This document shows positions 41,671-50,561 of a DNA stretch of 64,000 nucleotides, one piece after another. The notes under the pieces were generated by a model. That model was not told the DNA's origin. It saw only the letters and a list, made by a program, of their open reading frames with translations, and searched no databases. Each line of letters opens with the position of its first letter. Within the stretch, counting starts at the first letter, position 1. A program made the translations under genes and the position numbers. Source of the DNA: Clostridia bacterium (GTDB lineage Bacteria > Bacillota > Clostridia > Oscillospirales > Acutalibacteraceae); contig JAFSFB010000016.1 of assembly GCA_017435385.1 (NCBI GenBank), forward strand, positions 1 through 64,000, given 5' to 3'.

Positions 41671-42939
41671 ATGAACCCGATTTTCAATTCTCTCCCCCTG
41701 CCTTCCGCATATGTCTGCCGTGAATATGACTGCGGCGACGAAACCTTTATGCTGGTTTATACCGACATTGAAAAGTGCGTTTTTGATAAACTTTGCGCCG
41801 ATATCGAGCGTAAAGGCTTTGAGCTTTACGATTCGACTGAAATCGAAGAAAGCTCACACCGTACATATATCAACGGCATGATGGCTCATGTTTATTTCTG
41901 CGGCAGCGACAATTCAATGAGAATCGTTGCGTGCAGGAATTTTGAAAAATATCCGACAAAGCCCGAAAGCAACTCCGAAAGCGCAACCCTCTGGCAGTTT
42001 GAGGTTGACCATTCGCTCATCGACTGCGGCATGTGCTACATCGTCAGAACCGCAAGCGGAAGGTTTTTTGTCATTGACAGCGCTCACCCCTACTCCGTCA
42101 GGGACGATTTCAGAATCTGTGATTTTCTCAGAAAGCTTGCAGGCGGAAAAAAGCCCGTTGTTGAGGGCTGGTTCATTTCTCACGGTCACGAGGACCATGT
42201 CGGCAAGGTGACGGATATTCTGAAATACCACAAGGATGAAATTGAGATAAAGGCATTTTATCATAATCTTCCCTCTCTCAATCTCCCCGAAAGCAAGGGC
42301 TGGGGCGATGCGGGCAACAATCTTATGCTTGCTTTCAAGAACGCTCTCGACGAACGCCCCGAAATCAAAAAGCATAAAATGCACACGGGACAGAGATTTT
42401 ATATCGACAATCTTGAATTCACCGTTCTCTGCACCCACGAGGATGTTTTCCCGAGAAGCCTCGAAAACTTCAACAACACGACGATCTCGCTAATGATGAG
42501 AGTCGGAAACTGCAAGATATCGTTCCCCGGCGACAGCATGGGAGAAAGCGACAGAGTTCTTGTCAGAAGATATTCGGCTGAAACGCTCAAATGCGACGTT
42601 GTCCAGATGTCGCATCACGGTCACACGGGAACATCACCCGAATTTTACCGCCGTTCTGCCGCCGAATGTGCGCTTTTCCCGATAACGGAAATCAAATTCG
42701 ACGAAGAACTTCCGAGGCAGGAATCAAATCGGGTTGCCATTGATATCGCAAAGGAATATCACATCGCATCAAACGGCACCGTCGAAATTCCCCTTCCCTA
42801 TAAATACGGTCAGACTAAAGTTCTGCCCGACGAAACATTTGAGGATTTCAACGGAATATTCAACCTCTGGTGCTACGAATACACCGACGAATACAAAGAA
42901 AAACTTTACAAAGAGTTTCTCGAGAGAAAGAACAGATAA
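41671..42939 (+). CDS. MBL-fold metallo-hydrolase
   Basis: About 422 residues. An N-terminal ~105-residue region of unknown fold precedes a metallo-beta-lactamase domain with the metal motif SHGHEDHVGKV (H171, H173, D175, H176). A ComEC-like second part has ISFPGDSMGESDR and QMSHHGHTGTSPEF. No membrane helix is present, so it is a soluble hydrolase, possibly on phosphodiesters; substrate unknown. The ATG at 41671 is chosen for its GAGGTG ribosome site. Promoters of this gene and the mutarotase gene are back to back. Confidence 0.88.
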   Translation: MNPIFNSLPLPSAYVCREYDCGDETFMLVYTDIEKCVFDKLCADIERKGFELYDSTEIEESSHRTYINGMMAHVYFCGSDNSMRIVACRNFEKYPTKPESNSESATLWQFEVDHSLIDCGMCYIVRTASGRFFVIDSAHPYSVRDDFRICDFLRKLAGGKKPVVEGWFISHGHEDHVGKVTDILKYHKDEIEIKAFYHNLPSLNLPESKGWGDAGNNLMLAFKNALDERPEIKKHKMHTGQRFYIDNLEFTVLCTHEDVFPRSLENFNNTTISLMMRVGNCKISFPGDSMGESDRVLVRRYSAETLKCDVVQMSHHGHTGTSPEFYRRSAAECALFPITEIKFDEELPRQESNRVAIDIAKEYHIASNGTVEIPLPYKYGQTKVLPDETFEDFNGIFNLWCYEYTDEYKEKLYKEFLERKNR

Positions 42940-42949
42940 TCTTTGTTGC

Positions 42950-43018
42950 CCATGCGTAAAATCGGGTAAGGGCGGAGCCCTTCCGAAACTGTTCACTATT
43001 CATTATTCACTCTTCACT
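42950..43018. repeat. Low-complexity intergenic sequence, possible interspersed repeat remnant
   Basis: The stretch holds a small hairpin (AAGGGC/GCCCTT) and then the near-repetitive ATTCA/TTCAC run at 42992-43018. It encodes nothing and lies between the MBL gene and the metK terminator. Similar ATTCATTATTCAC-type runs recur in many bacterial genomes; whether it is repeated here cannot be judged. Confidence 0.35.
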
Positions 43019-43022
43019 GAAA

Positions 43023-43051
43023 AAGCCGCCGACCGTAAAGGTCAGCGGCTT
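43023..43051 (-). terminator. Terminator of metK
   Basis: On the minus strand AAGCCGCTGACC and GGTCGGCGGCTT form a 12-bp stem with one mismatch and a five-base loop, followed by TTTC, just past the metK stop codon. Confidence 0.85.
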
Positions 43052-43061
43052 GATTTCATTT

Positions 43062-44207
43062 TCAGATGTTTGCGGCAGCTTTGATATCATCAACTCTGTC
43101 TGTCTTTTCCCAGGGAAGATCGACATCCGTTCTGCCGACATGGCCGAGAGCGGCGATCTGCTTATAGATGGGCTTTCTCAGATCAAGAGTCCTGATGATG
43201 CCTGCAGGGCTGAGGTCAAAGAGCTTTCTGACAATATCGGAAATATCGGTGTCGGCAAGCTTGCCTGTTCCGAAAGTATCAACAAAAACGGAAACGGGCT
43301 GCTCAACGCCGATTGCATATGCAAGCTCAACCTCGCACTTTGATGCAAGACCTGCGGCAACGATATTCTTTGCAACATATCTTGCGGCATAAGCGGCTGA
43401 ACGGTCAACCTTTGTGGGGTCCTTGCCGCTGAATGCACCGCCGCCGTGACGGGCATATCCGCCGTATGTATCAACAATGATCTTTCTGCCGGTAAGACCG
43501 CTGTCACCCTTGGGACCGCCCGTTACGAATCTGTCCGTGGGGTTGATGTGGAAGATGGTCTTATCATCCATAAGCTCAGCGGGAATCGTTGCCTTGATTA
43601 CCTTTTCGGCAATATCTTCTCTGATCTGTTCGAGAGTTGCATCTTCGGCATGCTGAGAGGAAACAACAACGGTATCAACTCTGACGGGCTTATTGTTCTC
43701 ATCATATTCGATCGTGACCTGACTCTTTCCGTCAGGGCGGAGATAGCCGATGGTTCCGTTTCTGCGGACCTCAGTGAGCTTTGCGCAAAGCTTATGAGCG
43801 AGCGAAATGGGGAGAGGCATAAGCTCGGGAGTTTCGTCGCAGGCATAACCGAACATCATGCCCTGATCGCCTGCACCGAGCCTGTCAACACCTCTGGCGA
43901 TATCGCCCGACTGCTTATCGAGAGCAGTCATGACGGCGCAGGTGTTGCAGTCAAAGCCGAATTCAGCATTGTTATAACCGATTTCGTCAACTGTTTCTCT
44001 GACGATTTTGGGGATATCGATATCCGCCGTTGTTGTGATTTCGCCCATAACGAGAACCATGCCCGTTGTGCAGCAGGTTTCGCAGGCAACTCTGCCCATG
44101 GGATCCTGAGCGAGAATCGCATCAAGAACCGCATCGGAGATCTGATCGCAGATCTTATCGGGATGTCCGCCGGTTACGGACTCGGATGTGAAGAAATAAT
44201 GTGCCAT
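43062..44207 (-). CDS. metK: S-adenosylmethionine synthetase
   Basis: The 381-residue enzyme makes SAM from methionine and ATP. The start [18 protein letters not shown], the [13 protein letters not shown] motif (near 107) and the [17 protein letters not shown]-loop-like motif are intact. The ATG at 44207 is chosen because it begins the conserved N-terminus with AAAGG upstream; the frame to 44240 adds a basic, non-conserved tail. A SAM-I riboswitch in the leader should switch it off when SAM is plentiful. Confidence 0.97.
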   Translation of the reverse strand: MAHYFFTSESVTGGHPDKICDQISDAVLDAILAQDPMGRVACETCCTTGMVLVMGEITTTADIDIPKIVRETVDEIGYNNAEFGFDCNTCAVMTALDKQSGDIARGVDRLGAGDQGMMFGYACDETPELMPLPISLAHKLCAKLTEVRRNGTIGYLRPDGKSQVTIEYDENNKPVRVDTVVVSSQHAEDATLEQIREDIAEKVIKATIPAELMDDKTIFHINPTDRFVTGGPKGDSGLTGRKIIVDTYGGYARHGGGAFSGKDPTKVDRSAAYAARYVAKNIVAAGLASKCEVELAYAIGVEQPVSVFVDTFGTGKLADTDISDIVRKLFDLSPAGIIRTLDLRKPIYKQIAALGHVGRTDVDLPWEKTDRVDDIKAAANI

Positions 44208-44252
44208 GTTCTTTTTACCTTTCTCTTTTAGACTTATCAACTACAGTCCTCA

Positions 44253-44284
44253 AAAAATAACCGCCGAAGGAGTCTTCAGCGGTT
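44253..44284 (-). terminator. Regulated terminator of the SAM-I riboswitch
   Basis: On the minus strand AACCGCTGAAG and CTTCGGCGGTT form an 11-bp stem with one mismatch, followed by ATTTTTTG. It lies between the aptamer and metK and forms the off-state. Confidence 0.9.
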
Positions 44285-44291
44285 GAAAACA

Positions 44292-44387
44292 CCTTATCTT
44301 TCGACTTGACGCCGCAGGATTTAGCACCTTGCTTAACACAGGTTGCCGGGCTTCAAAGGGCCTGTCCCTCTGCCACTCTTAATAAGG
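44292..44387 (-). ncRNA. SAM-I (S-box) riboswitch
   Basis: Read on the minus strand: P1 CCTTAT (44382-44387) pairs with ATAAGG (44292-44297). Inside lie the S-box core AAGAGTGGCAGAGGGA, the GAAGCCCGGCAACC block and AAGGTGCTAAATCC. All conserved parts are present. It sits between a perfect promoter and metK, with a terminator as expression platform. Confidence 0.97.
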
Positions 44388-44407
44388 ACATATTTTATTG
44401 ACGATTT

Positions 44408-44436
44408 ATTATATAATGACTGCGTTTTTTTGTCAA
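44408..44436 (-). promoter_or_regulatory. Sigma-A promoter of metK
   Basis: On the minus strand a perfect TTGACA (44431-44436), a 17-nt spacer and a perfect TATAAT (44408-44413) start transcription about 15 nt before the riboswitch. Confidence 0.88.
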
Positions 44437-44464
44437 CACCTGACGGAAAAACAAATATATAAAA

Positions 44465-45112
44465 TTATACCAGACAATCCATGATTTTTTCGGGTGATTC
44501 GACGATAAACTCGGCTTTGTTCTCTTCGAGAACCGATCTGCTTCTGAAGCCCCATGTCACGCCAATGCAGGGAAGACCTGCGTTATGCGCCGTCATGCAG
44601 TCAACCTCAGAGTCGCCGATATAGACCGCTTTATCCCTTGACACACCGAGTTTTTCGAGTGCAAGCCAAACTCCGTCGGGCTCGGGCTTCTGAGCAACGC
44701 CGTCGATCTGACCGATGATAATATCGATCTTATCGCCGAAAAAGCTTCGGATAATTTCGATTGCGGCATCCTGAATCTTGTTCGTGACAACCGCCGTTTT
44801 AAAGCCTGCCGATTTCACCTTTTCAAGTATTTCGGGAATACCTGCATAGGGTGCGGTTTTGTTTCTCGAATTGCCCTTATAATGCTCCTTGAATATGTCA
44901 AGACACTTTTCGCTCGTTGTTTCATCCGTTCCCTCGGGAACGCTCAGATAAACAAGCCTCTTGACTCCGTTACCGACAAAGGAACGGATCTCATCAAGAT
45001 TGCGTGAAGGAAATCCGAACTTATCAAGAGCAAAATTCACGCTGTCCTTCAGATCCTCGAGGGTATCGATAAGAGTACCGTCAAGGTCAAAAACAACTGC
45101 ATCGTATTTCAT
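44465..45112 (-). CDS. HAD-IA family phosphatase (phosphoglycolate phosphatase-like)
   Basis: The 215-residue hydrolase has HAD motif I FDLDGTLIDT (nucleophile D9), a helical cap (~17-80), motif II AVVTNK near 111, and motif IV YIGDSEVDCMTAHNAGL near 165. This is the Gph/PpaX layout; substrate is unproven, with 2-phosphoglycolate or pyrophosphate-type roles possible. It lies 15 nt downstream of dnaJ and may be read with the heat-shock operon. Confidence 0.88.
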   Translation of the reverse strand: MKYDAVVFDLDGTLIDTLEDLKDSVNFALDKFGFPSRNLDEIRSFVGNGVKRLVYLSVPEGTDETTSEKCLDIFKEHYKGNSRNKTAPYAGIPEILEKVKSAGFKTAVVTNKIQDAAIEIIRSFFGDKIDIIIGQIDGVAQKPEPDGVWLALEKLGVSRDKAVYIGDSEVDCMTAHNAGLPCIGVTWGFRSRSVLEENKAEFIVESPEKIMDCLV

Positions 45113-45127
45113 AATATCACCTTACGA

Positions 45128-46276
45128 TTAATTCTTGAACTTGTCAAAAAATCCGCCTTTTTTTGAATTGAGGGGTGCTCCCCTTTTAACACCGAGCTCC
45201 TTTTCAAGCTCGATCATGAGCTCCTTCTGGCGCTGGGTGAGGTTCTTGGGAATATCAACAATTATTCTGACGAGCTGATCGCCCTTGCCTCTGCCGTTGA
45301 GGATCTGAATGCCCTTGCCTTTAAGGCTGAACACGGTTCCCGACTGAGTTCCTGCAGGCAGGTCAAACTTGACATCGCCCTCAAGAGTGGGGATCCTCAG
45401 GCTGTCGCCGAGTGCCGCCTGAGTATAGCTGACTCTCTGTTCGAGCCATACATTATAGCCGTCACGCTCGAAATGAGCATGAGGTCTGACAAAAACAGCA
45501 ACCTTGAGGTCACCCTTGGGTCCTCCGTTCGTTCCTGCATTTCCCGCACCTCTGACATTGAACACCTGTCTGTCATCGATACCTGCGGGTATGTTGACCT
45601 CAACCGAGGTTTTAACCGAAACTCTGCCTGCACCGTGGCACTTTTCGCAGGGATCAGTTATAACCTTGCCCTTACCCGAGCATTTCGGACATGTTTTCTG
45701 TGTCTGCATAATGCCGAAGGGTGTTCTCTGATCGACCGTCACATAGCCTCTGCCTCCGCATTCGGAGCAGGTTTTTGCGCTTGTGCCTGCCTTTGAGCCC
45801 GAACCGCCGCAGCCCGTGCAGGTATCGACACGGTTGATATCAACGGTTCTCTTACAGCCCTTTGCGGCATCCTCAAACGAAATCGTGACTCTCGCCTGAA
45901 CATCCTCGCCTCTTCTCGGAGCATTGGGGTTCGCCTGTCTGCCGCCTCCCCCGAAGCCTCCACCGAAGAATGAGCCGAAAATATCTCCGAGGTCAAAATC
46001 AAATCCGCCGCCTCCGAAGCCGCCTGCACCGCCCGCACCGTAATTCGGATCAACGCCTGCATGACCGAACTGGTCATATCGGGCTCTTTTCTGATTGTCG
46101 GACAGCACCTCATAGGCCTCGTTCGCTTCCTTGAATTTAGCCTCAGCCTGAGCATCGCCGGGATTGAGGTCGGGGTGATACTCCTTGGCTTTTTTTCTGT
46201 ATGCTTTTTTTATTTCGTCCTCGCTTGCGCCCTTCTGCACGCCGAGAACTTCATAATAATCTCTTTTATCTTCCAA
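45128..46276 (-). CDS. dnaJ: Chaperone DnaJ (type I)
   Basis: The 382-residue DnaK co-chaperone has a J domain with HPD ([11 protein letters not shown], near residue 36), a Gly/Phe-rich stretch (~75-115), four zinc-binding CXXCXGXG repeats ([32 protein letters not shown]) and the C-terminal substrate-binding domains. It follows dnaK after 74 nt that include a hairpin. Confidence 0.97.
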   Translation of the reverse strand: MEDKRDYYEVLGVQKGASEDEIKKAYRKKAKEYHPDLNPGDAQAEAKFKEANEAYEVLSDNQKRARYDQFGHAGVDPNYGAGGAGGFGGGGFDFDLGDIFGSFFGGGFGGGGRQANPNAPRRGEDVQARVTISFEDAAKGCKRTVDINRVDTCTGCGGSGSKAGTSAKTCSECGGRGYVTVDQRTPFGIMQTQKTCPKCSGKGKVITDPCEKCHGAGRVSVKTSVEVNIPAGIDDRQVFNVRGAGNAGTNGGPKGDLKVAVFVRPHAHFERDGYNVWLEQRVSYTQAALGDSLRIPTLEGDVKFDLPAGTQSGTVFSLKGKGIQILNGRGKGDQLVRIIVDIPKNLTQRQKELMIELEKELGVKRGAPLNSKKGGFFDKFKN

Positions 46277-46313
46277 GGGAGTTGCTCCTTTAAGAATAAT
46301 ATATAACGGAAAA

Positions 46314-46341
46314 GTTCGGGCAGGAAATCAATCCCGCCCGA
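46314..46341 (-). terminator. Hairpin between dnaK and dnaJ
   Basis: On the minus strand TTCGGGCGGG and CCTGCCCGAA pair (one mismatch) around an eight-base loop, followed by CTTTT. It may be a partial terminator that lowers dnaJ relative to dnaK, or a processing/stability element. Confidence 0.6.
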
Positions 46342-46350
46342 AACATTCAA

Positions 46351-48186
46351 TTACTGGTTGTTGTCGTCGGTATATTCTGTATAGTTTGCTTCGGTATAGC
46401 CTGCATCTGCTCCGCCCTGAGCTGCGTCGCCGCCCTGAGCCGCAGCAGCTTCCTGAGCAGCCTTATAAAGCTTTTCGGAAACCTCGTAGAACTTCTGAGT
46501 CAGCTCTTCCTGACGGCTCTTGATGAGGTTGATGTCCTCACCCTTGAGAGCTTCTTTGAGAGCATCGATCTTTTCGTTAAGAGCAGCCTTTTCGTCATCG
46601 CTGAACTTATCGCCATCTTCGCTGAGGAGCTTTTCACACTGATATACCATCTGGTCTGCGTTGTTGCGGGTGTCAACTTCTTCACGGCGCTGCTTATCTT
46701 CCTGAGCAAATCTCTCAGCTTCCTGAACAGCCTTTTCAATGTCTTCCTTGGACATGTTTGTGGAGGATGTGATCGAAATCGACTGCTCCTTCTGAGTGCC
46801 GAGATCCTTAGCGGAAACATGAACGATGCCGTTAGCGTCGATATCGAAGGTTACCTCGATCTGAGGAACGCCTCTGCGTGCAGGCATGATTCCGTCAAGG
46901 TGGAAAACACCGAGAGTTTTGTTATCTCTTGCAAATTCTCTTTCACCCTGAAGAACATGAACTTCAACAGAAGGCTGATTATCGGCTGCCGTTGAGAATA
47001 TCTGGCTCTTCTTAACGGGAATGGTCGTGTTTCTGTCGATGATCTTTGTGTTGATTCCGCCCATGGTTTCGATACCGAGTGAAAGCGGAGTAACGTCAAG
47101 GAGAAGAAGACCCTTGACCTCGCCGCCGAGAACGCCGCCCTGAATTGCGGCACCGATAGCTACGCATTCATCGGGGTTGATGCCCTTGAAGGGCTCTGCG
47201 CCGAGAAACTTCTTGATAGCTTCCTGAACGGCGGGAATTCTTGATGAACCGCCGACCATGAGAACCTTATTGATTTCGCTCGTTTTGAGTCCCGAATCAC
47301 TCATTGCCTGACGGACAGGACCCATTGTTGCTTCAACGAGGTCTGCTGTCAGCTCGTTGAACTTTGCTCTTGTGAGAGTCATTTCAAGGTGCTTGGGACC
47401 TGTTGCATCAGCGGTGATGAAGGGAAGGCTGATGTTCGAGGTTGTAACGCCCGAAAGCTCGATCTTTGCCTTTTCTGCAGCTTCTTTAAGACGCTGCATA
47501 GCCATCTTGTCGCCTCTGAGGTCGATGCCCTGCTCTGCCTTGAAGCCGTCAGCAAGCCAGTCGATAACTCTCTGGTCGAAGTCGTCACCGCCGAGACGGT
47601 TGTTACCTGCGGTTGCAAGAACCTCCTGAACGCCGTCGCCCATTTCGATGATCGAAACGTCGAAGGTACCGCCGCCAAGGTCATAAACCATGATCTTCTG
47701 ATCTGTTTCCTTATCGATGCCGTAAGCAAGAGCTGCGGCTGTGGGCTCGTTGATGATTCTCTTGACCTCAAGACCTGCAATCTTACCTGCATCCTTGGTT
47801 GCCTGACGCTGAGCGTCTGTGAAATAAGCGGGAACGGTTATAACTGCCTCGGTTACCTTTTCGCCGAGATATGCCTCGGCATCAGCCTTGAGCTTCTGAA
47901 GAATCATGGCTGAGATTTCCTGAGGAGTATACTTCTTGTCGTCGATAGCTACCTTATAGTCTGTACCCATCTGTCTTTTGATTGAAGCAACTGTTTTGTC
48001 GGGATTGGTGATCGCCTGTCTTTTTGCGACCTGACCAACCATTCTTTCGCCCGTCTTGCCGAATGCAACGACCGAGGGAGTTGTTCTTGCGCCCTCCGCG
48101 TTTGCAATAACTACGGGTTCGCCGCCTTCGATAACTGCGACGCATGAGTTTGTTGTACCTAAGTCGATACCGATTACCTTTGACAT
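46351..48186 (-). CDS. dnaK: Chaperone DnaK (Hsp70)
   Basis: The 611-residue Hsp70 starts [13 protein letters not shown]. It has the ATPase-domain motifs [30 protein letters not shown] and [19 protein letters not shown], the linker [15 protein letters not shown], and a Gln/Ala-rich C-terminal tail. It lies between grpE and dnaJ in a standard hrcA operon. Confidence 0.98.
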   Translation of the reverse strand: MSKVIGIDLGTTNSCVAVIEGGEPVVIANAEGARTTPSVVAFGKTGERMVGQVAKRQAITNPDKTVASIKRQMGTDYKVAIDDKKYTPQEISAMILQKLKADAEAYLGEKVTEAVITVPAYFTDAQRQATKDAGKIAGLEVKRIINEPTAAALAYGIDKETDQKIMVYDLGGGTFDVSIIEMGDGVQEVLATAGNNRLGGDDFDQRVIDWLADGFKAEQGIDLRGDKMAMQRLKEAAEKAKIELSGVTTSNISLPFITADATGPKHLEMTLTRAKFNELTADLVEATMGPVRQAMSDSGLKTSEINKVLMVGGSSRIPAVQEAIKKFLGAEPFKGINPDECVAIGAAIQGGVLGGEVKGLLLLDVTPLSLGIETMGGINTKIIDRNTTIPVKKSQIFSTAADNQPSVEVHVLQGEREFARDNKTLGVFHLDGIMPARRGVPQIEVTFDIDANGIVHVSAKDLGTQKEQSISITSSTNMSKEDIEKAVQEAERFAQEDKQRREEVDTRNNADQMVYQCEKLLSEDGDKFSDDEKAALNEKIDALKEALKGEDINLIKSRQEELTQKFYEVSEKLYKAAQEAAAAQGGDAAQGGADAGYTEANYTEYTDDNNQ

Positions 48187-48228
48187 AATTGTTTTCCTCC
48201 TGATATTGTGAAATAAATTATAAACAGA

Positions 48229-48738
48229 TTAAGAATTGGCTACCTTGACAACGGCTTCGCGGATAATCTTGTCACCAAGCTTATAGCCCTTTGAGAATAC
48301 CTCGGCGACCGTGTTTTCGCCGAAGTTATCGTCCTGAATGCTCATAACGGCATTGTGAATATTGGGATCGAATTCATCGCCTGCTTCGCCAAAGGCTTCA
48401 ACGCCGTTCTTTTTGAGAATATCGGCAAACTGCTGAAAAATAAGGTTGATGCCCTTTGAATAATCCTCAAGACCTGCGCCCTTATTGTTAGCCGCTCTGT
48501 CAAAATTATCAAGAACGGGAAGCAAATCCTTGAAAACCTCCGCTCTGGAAGAGGAATAAATATCCTGCTTTTCTTTCTGAGAGCGTTTGCGGAAGTTATC
48601 ATATTCGGCACAAATACGGAGAAACTGATCGTTCTTCTCGTCAAGCGCCTTCTGAAGCTCTTCCTCTTTTGAAATTTCGGGAACAGCCTCTTCCTTGATT
48701 TCGTCAACTGTTTCGGGGTTCTTTTTTTCCTTCTTCAT
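48229..48738 (-). CDS. grpE: Nucleotide exchange factor GrpE
   Basis: The 169-residue DnaK exchange factor has an acidic N-terminus, a long coiled coil (~25-85, FLRICAEYDNFRKRSQKEK) and the C-terminal beta domain with GEAGDEFDPNIHNAVM and VFSKGYKLGDKIIREAVVKV. It starts 18 nt after hrcA. Confidence 0.97.
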   Translation of the reverse strand: MKKEKKNPETVDEIKEEAVPEISKEEELQKALDEKNDQFLRICAEYDNFRKRSQKEKQDIYSSSRAEVFKDLLPVLDNFDRAANNKGAGLEDYSKGINLIFQQFADILKKNGVEAFGEAGDEFDPNIHNAVMSIQDDNFGENTVAEVFSKGYKLGDKIIREAVVKVANS

Positions 48739-48756
48739 TTAAGCTTCCTTTCTGTT

Positions 48757-49785
48757 TCAGTCCTCCAACGCCTGGGTTATCAGACTGCCGACAAGATTGG
48801 TGAGATATTTTACGCTGGGAATTATATTTTCATAGTCCATTCGGGTCGGACCGATAATTCCGATCGTTCCGGAATCGTTGCCGCCCACGGAATATTTTGC
48901 CACGATAAGGCTTGAATTTTCAAGCTGTCTGTAAAGATTTTCTTTGCCGATCTTTATGTTGAGAGGAGCATTCGATTCGGTCATGACCGCCGTCAGCGGC
49001 TCTTCCCGGTTAAGGAACTCGAGAAGCTCAATTGCCGATGAGCCGTAGTCCTTATGAGAAAAGATATTCGAGCTGCCTCCGAGCATGATTCTCGATTTCG
49101 CCGTGCTTCCAGCAAGCTCACAGACTGCGGCAATAAGCGGAAGCATGGCAAGCGGATCGCTGTCAACCGAAGCGGCAACGGTCTGCATAGATGCAACGCT
49201 GATATCCGAAGCGGATTTTCCGATTATCGAGGACTCAACAACATTATAAAATTCTTCAACGATCTTCACGTTAAGCTCGCTGTCCAGCCTGCAAAGACGG
49301 CTTTTGAGGATGCCGTTTGAGGTAAGCAGAACAAGCATCGCCGTATGATGACCGACGGGAACGAGCTCAATTTTTCGGATAACCGTTGAATCGCCGCCCG
49401 GAGAAGTTGAGATGCAGGCGCATTTCGTCAGGTCTGCAAGCACCTCGCCTGCCTGAGCGATCAGCTTTTCGGGATCGCCCGCCGCCGAGGAAATGCCTGC
49501 CTCGATAAGCCTTTTGTTAAGCTCATCGATCTCACGGTTTTTCATGAGGTTATCAACATAATACCGATAGCCCTTCTGAGAAGGAACTCTGCCCGCTGAG
49601 GTATGAGGCTGTTCAAGATAACCGAGCGACGAAAGCTCGCTCATCTCGTTCCGAACGGTTGCCGAGGAAACCGACATTCCCGTCAGAGCAATAAGCTCCT
49701 TTGAGCCGATTGGCTCGCCCGTTTTGATATACTGCTCAACAACAGCGGCAAGAATCGCCTTTTTTCTTTCGCTGAGCTCTGCCAT
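48757..49785 (-). CDS. hrcA: Heat-inducible transcription repressor HrcA
   Basis: About 342 residues. The N-terminal winged helix (SERKKAILAAVVEQYIKTG; SSATVRNEMSELSSLGYL) binds CIRCE, and the C-terminal domain senses GroEL state in the family (NIFSHKDYGS). The ATG at 49785 begins the conserved sequence and has AAAGGA about 10 nt upstream. The frame to 49827 would overlap the operator. It represses its own operon through the CIRCE region just upstream. Confidence 0.96.
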   Translation of the reverse strand: MAELSERKKAILAAVVEQYIKTGEPIGSKELIALTGMSVSSATVRNEMSELSSLGYLEQPHTSAGRVPSQKGYRYYVDNLMKNREIDELNKRLIEAGISSAAGDPEKLIAQAGEVLADLTKCACISTSPGGDSTVIRKIELVPVGHHTAMLVLLTSNGILKSRLCRLDSELNVKIVEEFYNVVESSIIGKSASDISVASMQTVAASVDSDPLAMLPLIAAVCELAGSTAKSRIMLGGSSNIFSHKDYGSSAIELLEFLNREEPLTAVMTESNAPLNIKIGKENLYRQLENSSLIVAKYSVGGNDSGTIGIIGPTRMDYENIIPSVKYLTNLVGSLITQALED

Positions 49786-49816
49786 TTCCTCACCGTCCTT
49801 TCTCAGAGTGCTAATT

Positions 49817-49843
49817 TTAGCACTCAAAAAGCAAGAGTGCTAA
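49817..49843. promoter_or_regulatory. CIRCE operator
   Basis: A perfect CIRCE: TTAGCACTC (49817-49825), 9-nt spacer, GAGTGCTAA (49835-49843). An extra perfect half-site GAGTGCTAA lies at 49806-49814, 2 bp from the first arm, making a second, tightly spaced palindrome. The site sits just downstream of the hrcA -10 element, where bound HrcA would block transcription. Confidence 0.96.
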
Positions 49844-49854
49844 TTTCAGTTATT

Positions 49855-49883
49855 ACTATAAACCCAAAAACGCTTTTTGTCAA
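49855..49883 (-). promoter_or_regulatory. Sigma-A promoter of the hrcA-dnaK operon
   Basis: On the minus strand a perfect TTGACA (49878-49883), a 17-nt spacer and TATAGT (49855-49860) precede the CIRCE element. Confidence 0.82.
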
Positions 49884-49942
49884 TATTTCAATTGTAAACA
49901 CTTTGTTAAATTGTCAGTTTTTTCTTTAAAATACGGATCAGG

Positions 49943-49971
49943 TTGCAAAACACCGTAAAATATGATAATAT
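49943..49971 (+). promoter_or_regulatory. Promoter of the PNPOx-like gene
   Basis: TTGCAA (49943-49948), a 17-nt spacer and TAATAT (49966-49971) lie 30 nt before the start codon. An overlapping alternative -10, TGATAAT, is shifted by two bases. Confidence 0.55.
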
Positions 49972-50001
49972 TTTTCCACAGCACAAAACGGAGGTCTTTA
50001 T

Positions 50002-50496
50002 ATGAACGGAATGACAAGAAGAGAAAGAGAAGTTACTGATATCAATGAAATCAAAAAGATTCTCGACGAATCGAAGGTTCTTCACCTCGGAATGGTTGAC
50101 GGCGATGAGCCCTATGTTGTTCCGATGAATTACGGCTACACTCTCGAAGACGGCAAGCTGACTCTCTGGCTTCACGGCGCAAAGAGAGGCAGAAAGCTTG
50201 ATGTTATGAGAGCAAACCCTAAGGTTTTCTTTGAAATGGAATGCGGCATAACGCCGTTTGAGGGCGAAATCGCATGCAAATACGGTATTACCTACGCCTC
50301 TCTCATGGGAAGAGGAACGGCTCAGATTATCGATGACGAAGATATCGAAACCAAAAAATCCGCTCTCACACACCTTATGAAAACACAGACGGGCAAACAT
50401 TTTGAGTTCGAGGATAAGATGGCGGCAGTCGTCTGCATTATCCGAATCGACGCTTCCGAATTCACGGCAAAGCACCGCCCTTCCCCCAAAAAGTAA
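50002..50496 (+). CDS. Pyridoxamine 5'-phosphate oxidase-like FMN-binding protein
   Basis: The 164-residue FMN-binding split-barrel protein resembles the NimA/HugZ-like branch: REREVTDINEIKKILDESKV, the strand pair YVVPMNYGYTLEDGKL, LWLHGAKRGRKLD and SLMGRGTAQII. Such proteins reduce small organic compounds with flavin; the substrate is unknown and nitroimidazole reduction is not shown. CGGAGG lies upstream of the ATG. It is transcribed away from the hrcA operon and ends at a terminator. Confidence 0.88.
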   Translation: MNGMTRREREVTDINEIKKILDESKVLHLGMVDGDEPYVVPMNYGYTLEDGKLTLWLHGAKRGRKLDVMRANPKVFFEMECGITPFEGEIACKYGITYASLMGRGTAQIIDDEDIETKKSALTHLMKTQTGKHFEFEDKMAAVVCIIRIDASEFTAKHRPSPKK

Positions 50497-50509
50497 TCAA
50501 TAAAACATC

Positions 50510-50546
50510 AAAAGCTGCTTCACCGCAAAACGGCGAGGCAGCTTTT
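50510..50546 (+). terminator. Terminator after the PNPOx-like gene
   Basis: AAAGCTGCTTCACCG and CGGCGAGGCAGCTTT form a 15-base stem with mismatches, followed by TTT. The AT-rich 5' side also gives T residues on the minus strand, so it may serve the convergent ftsQ gene too. Confidence 0.85.
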
Positions 50547-50561
50547 TTATACATTTAATAT

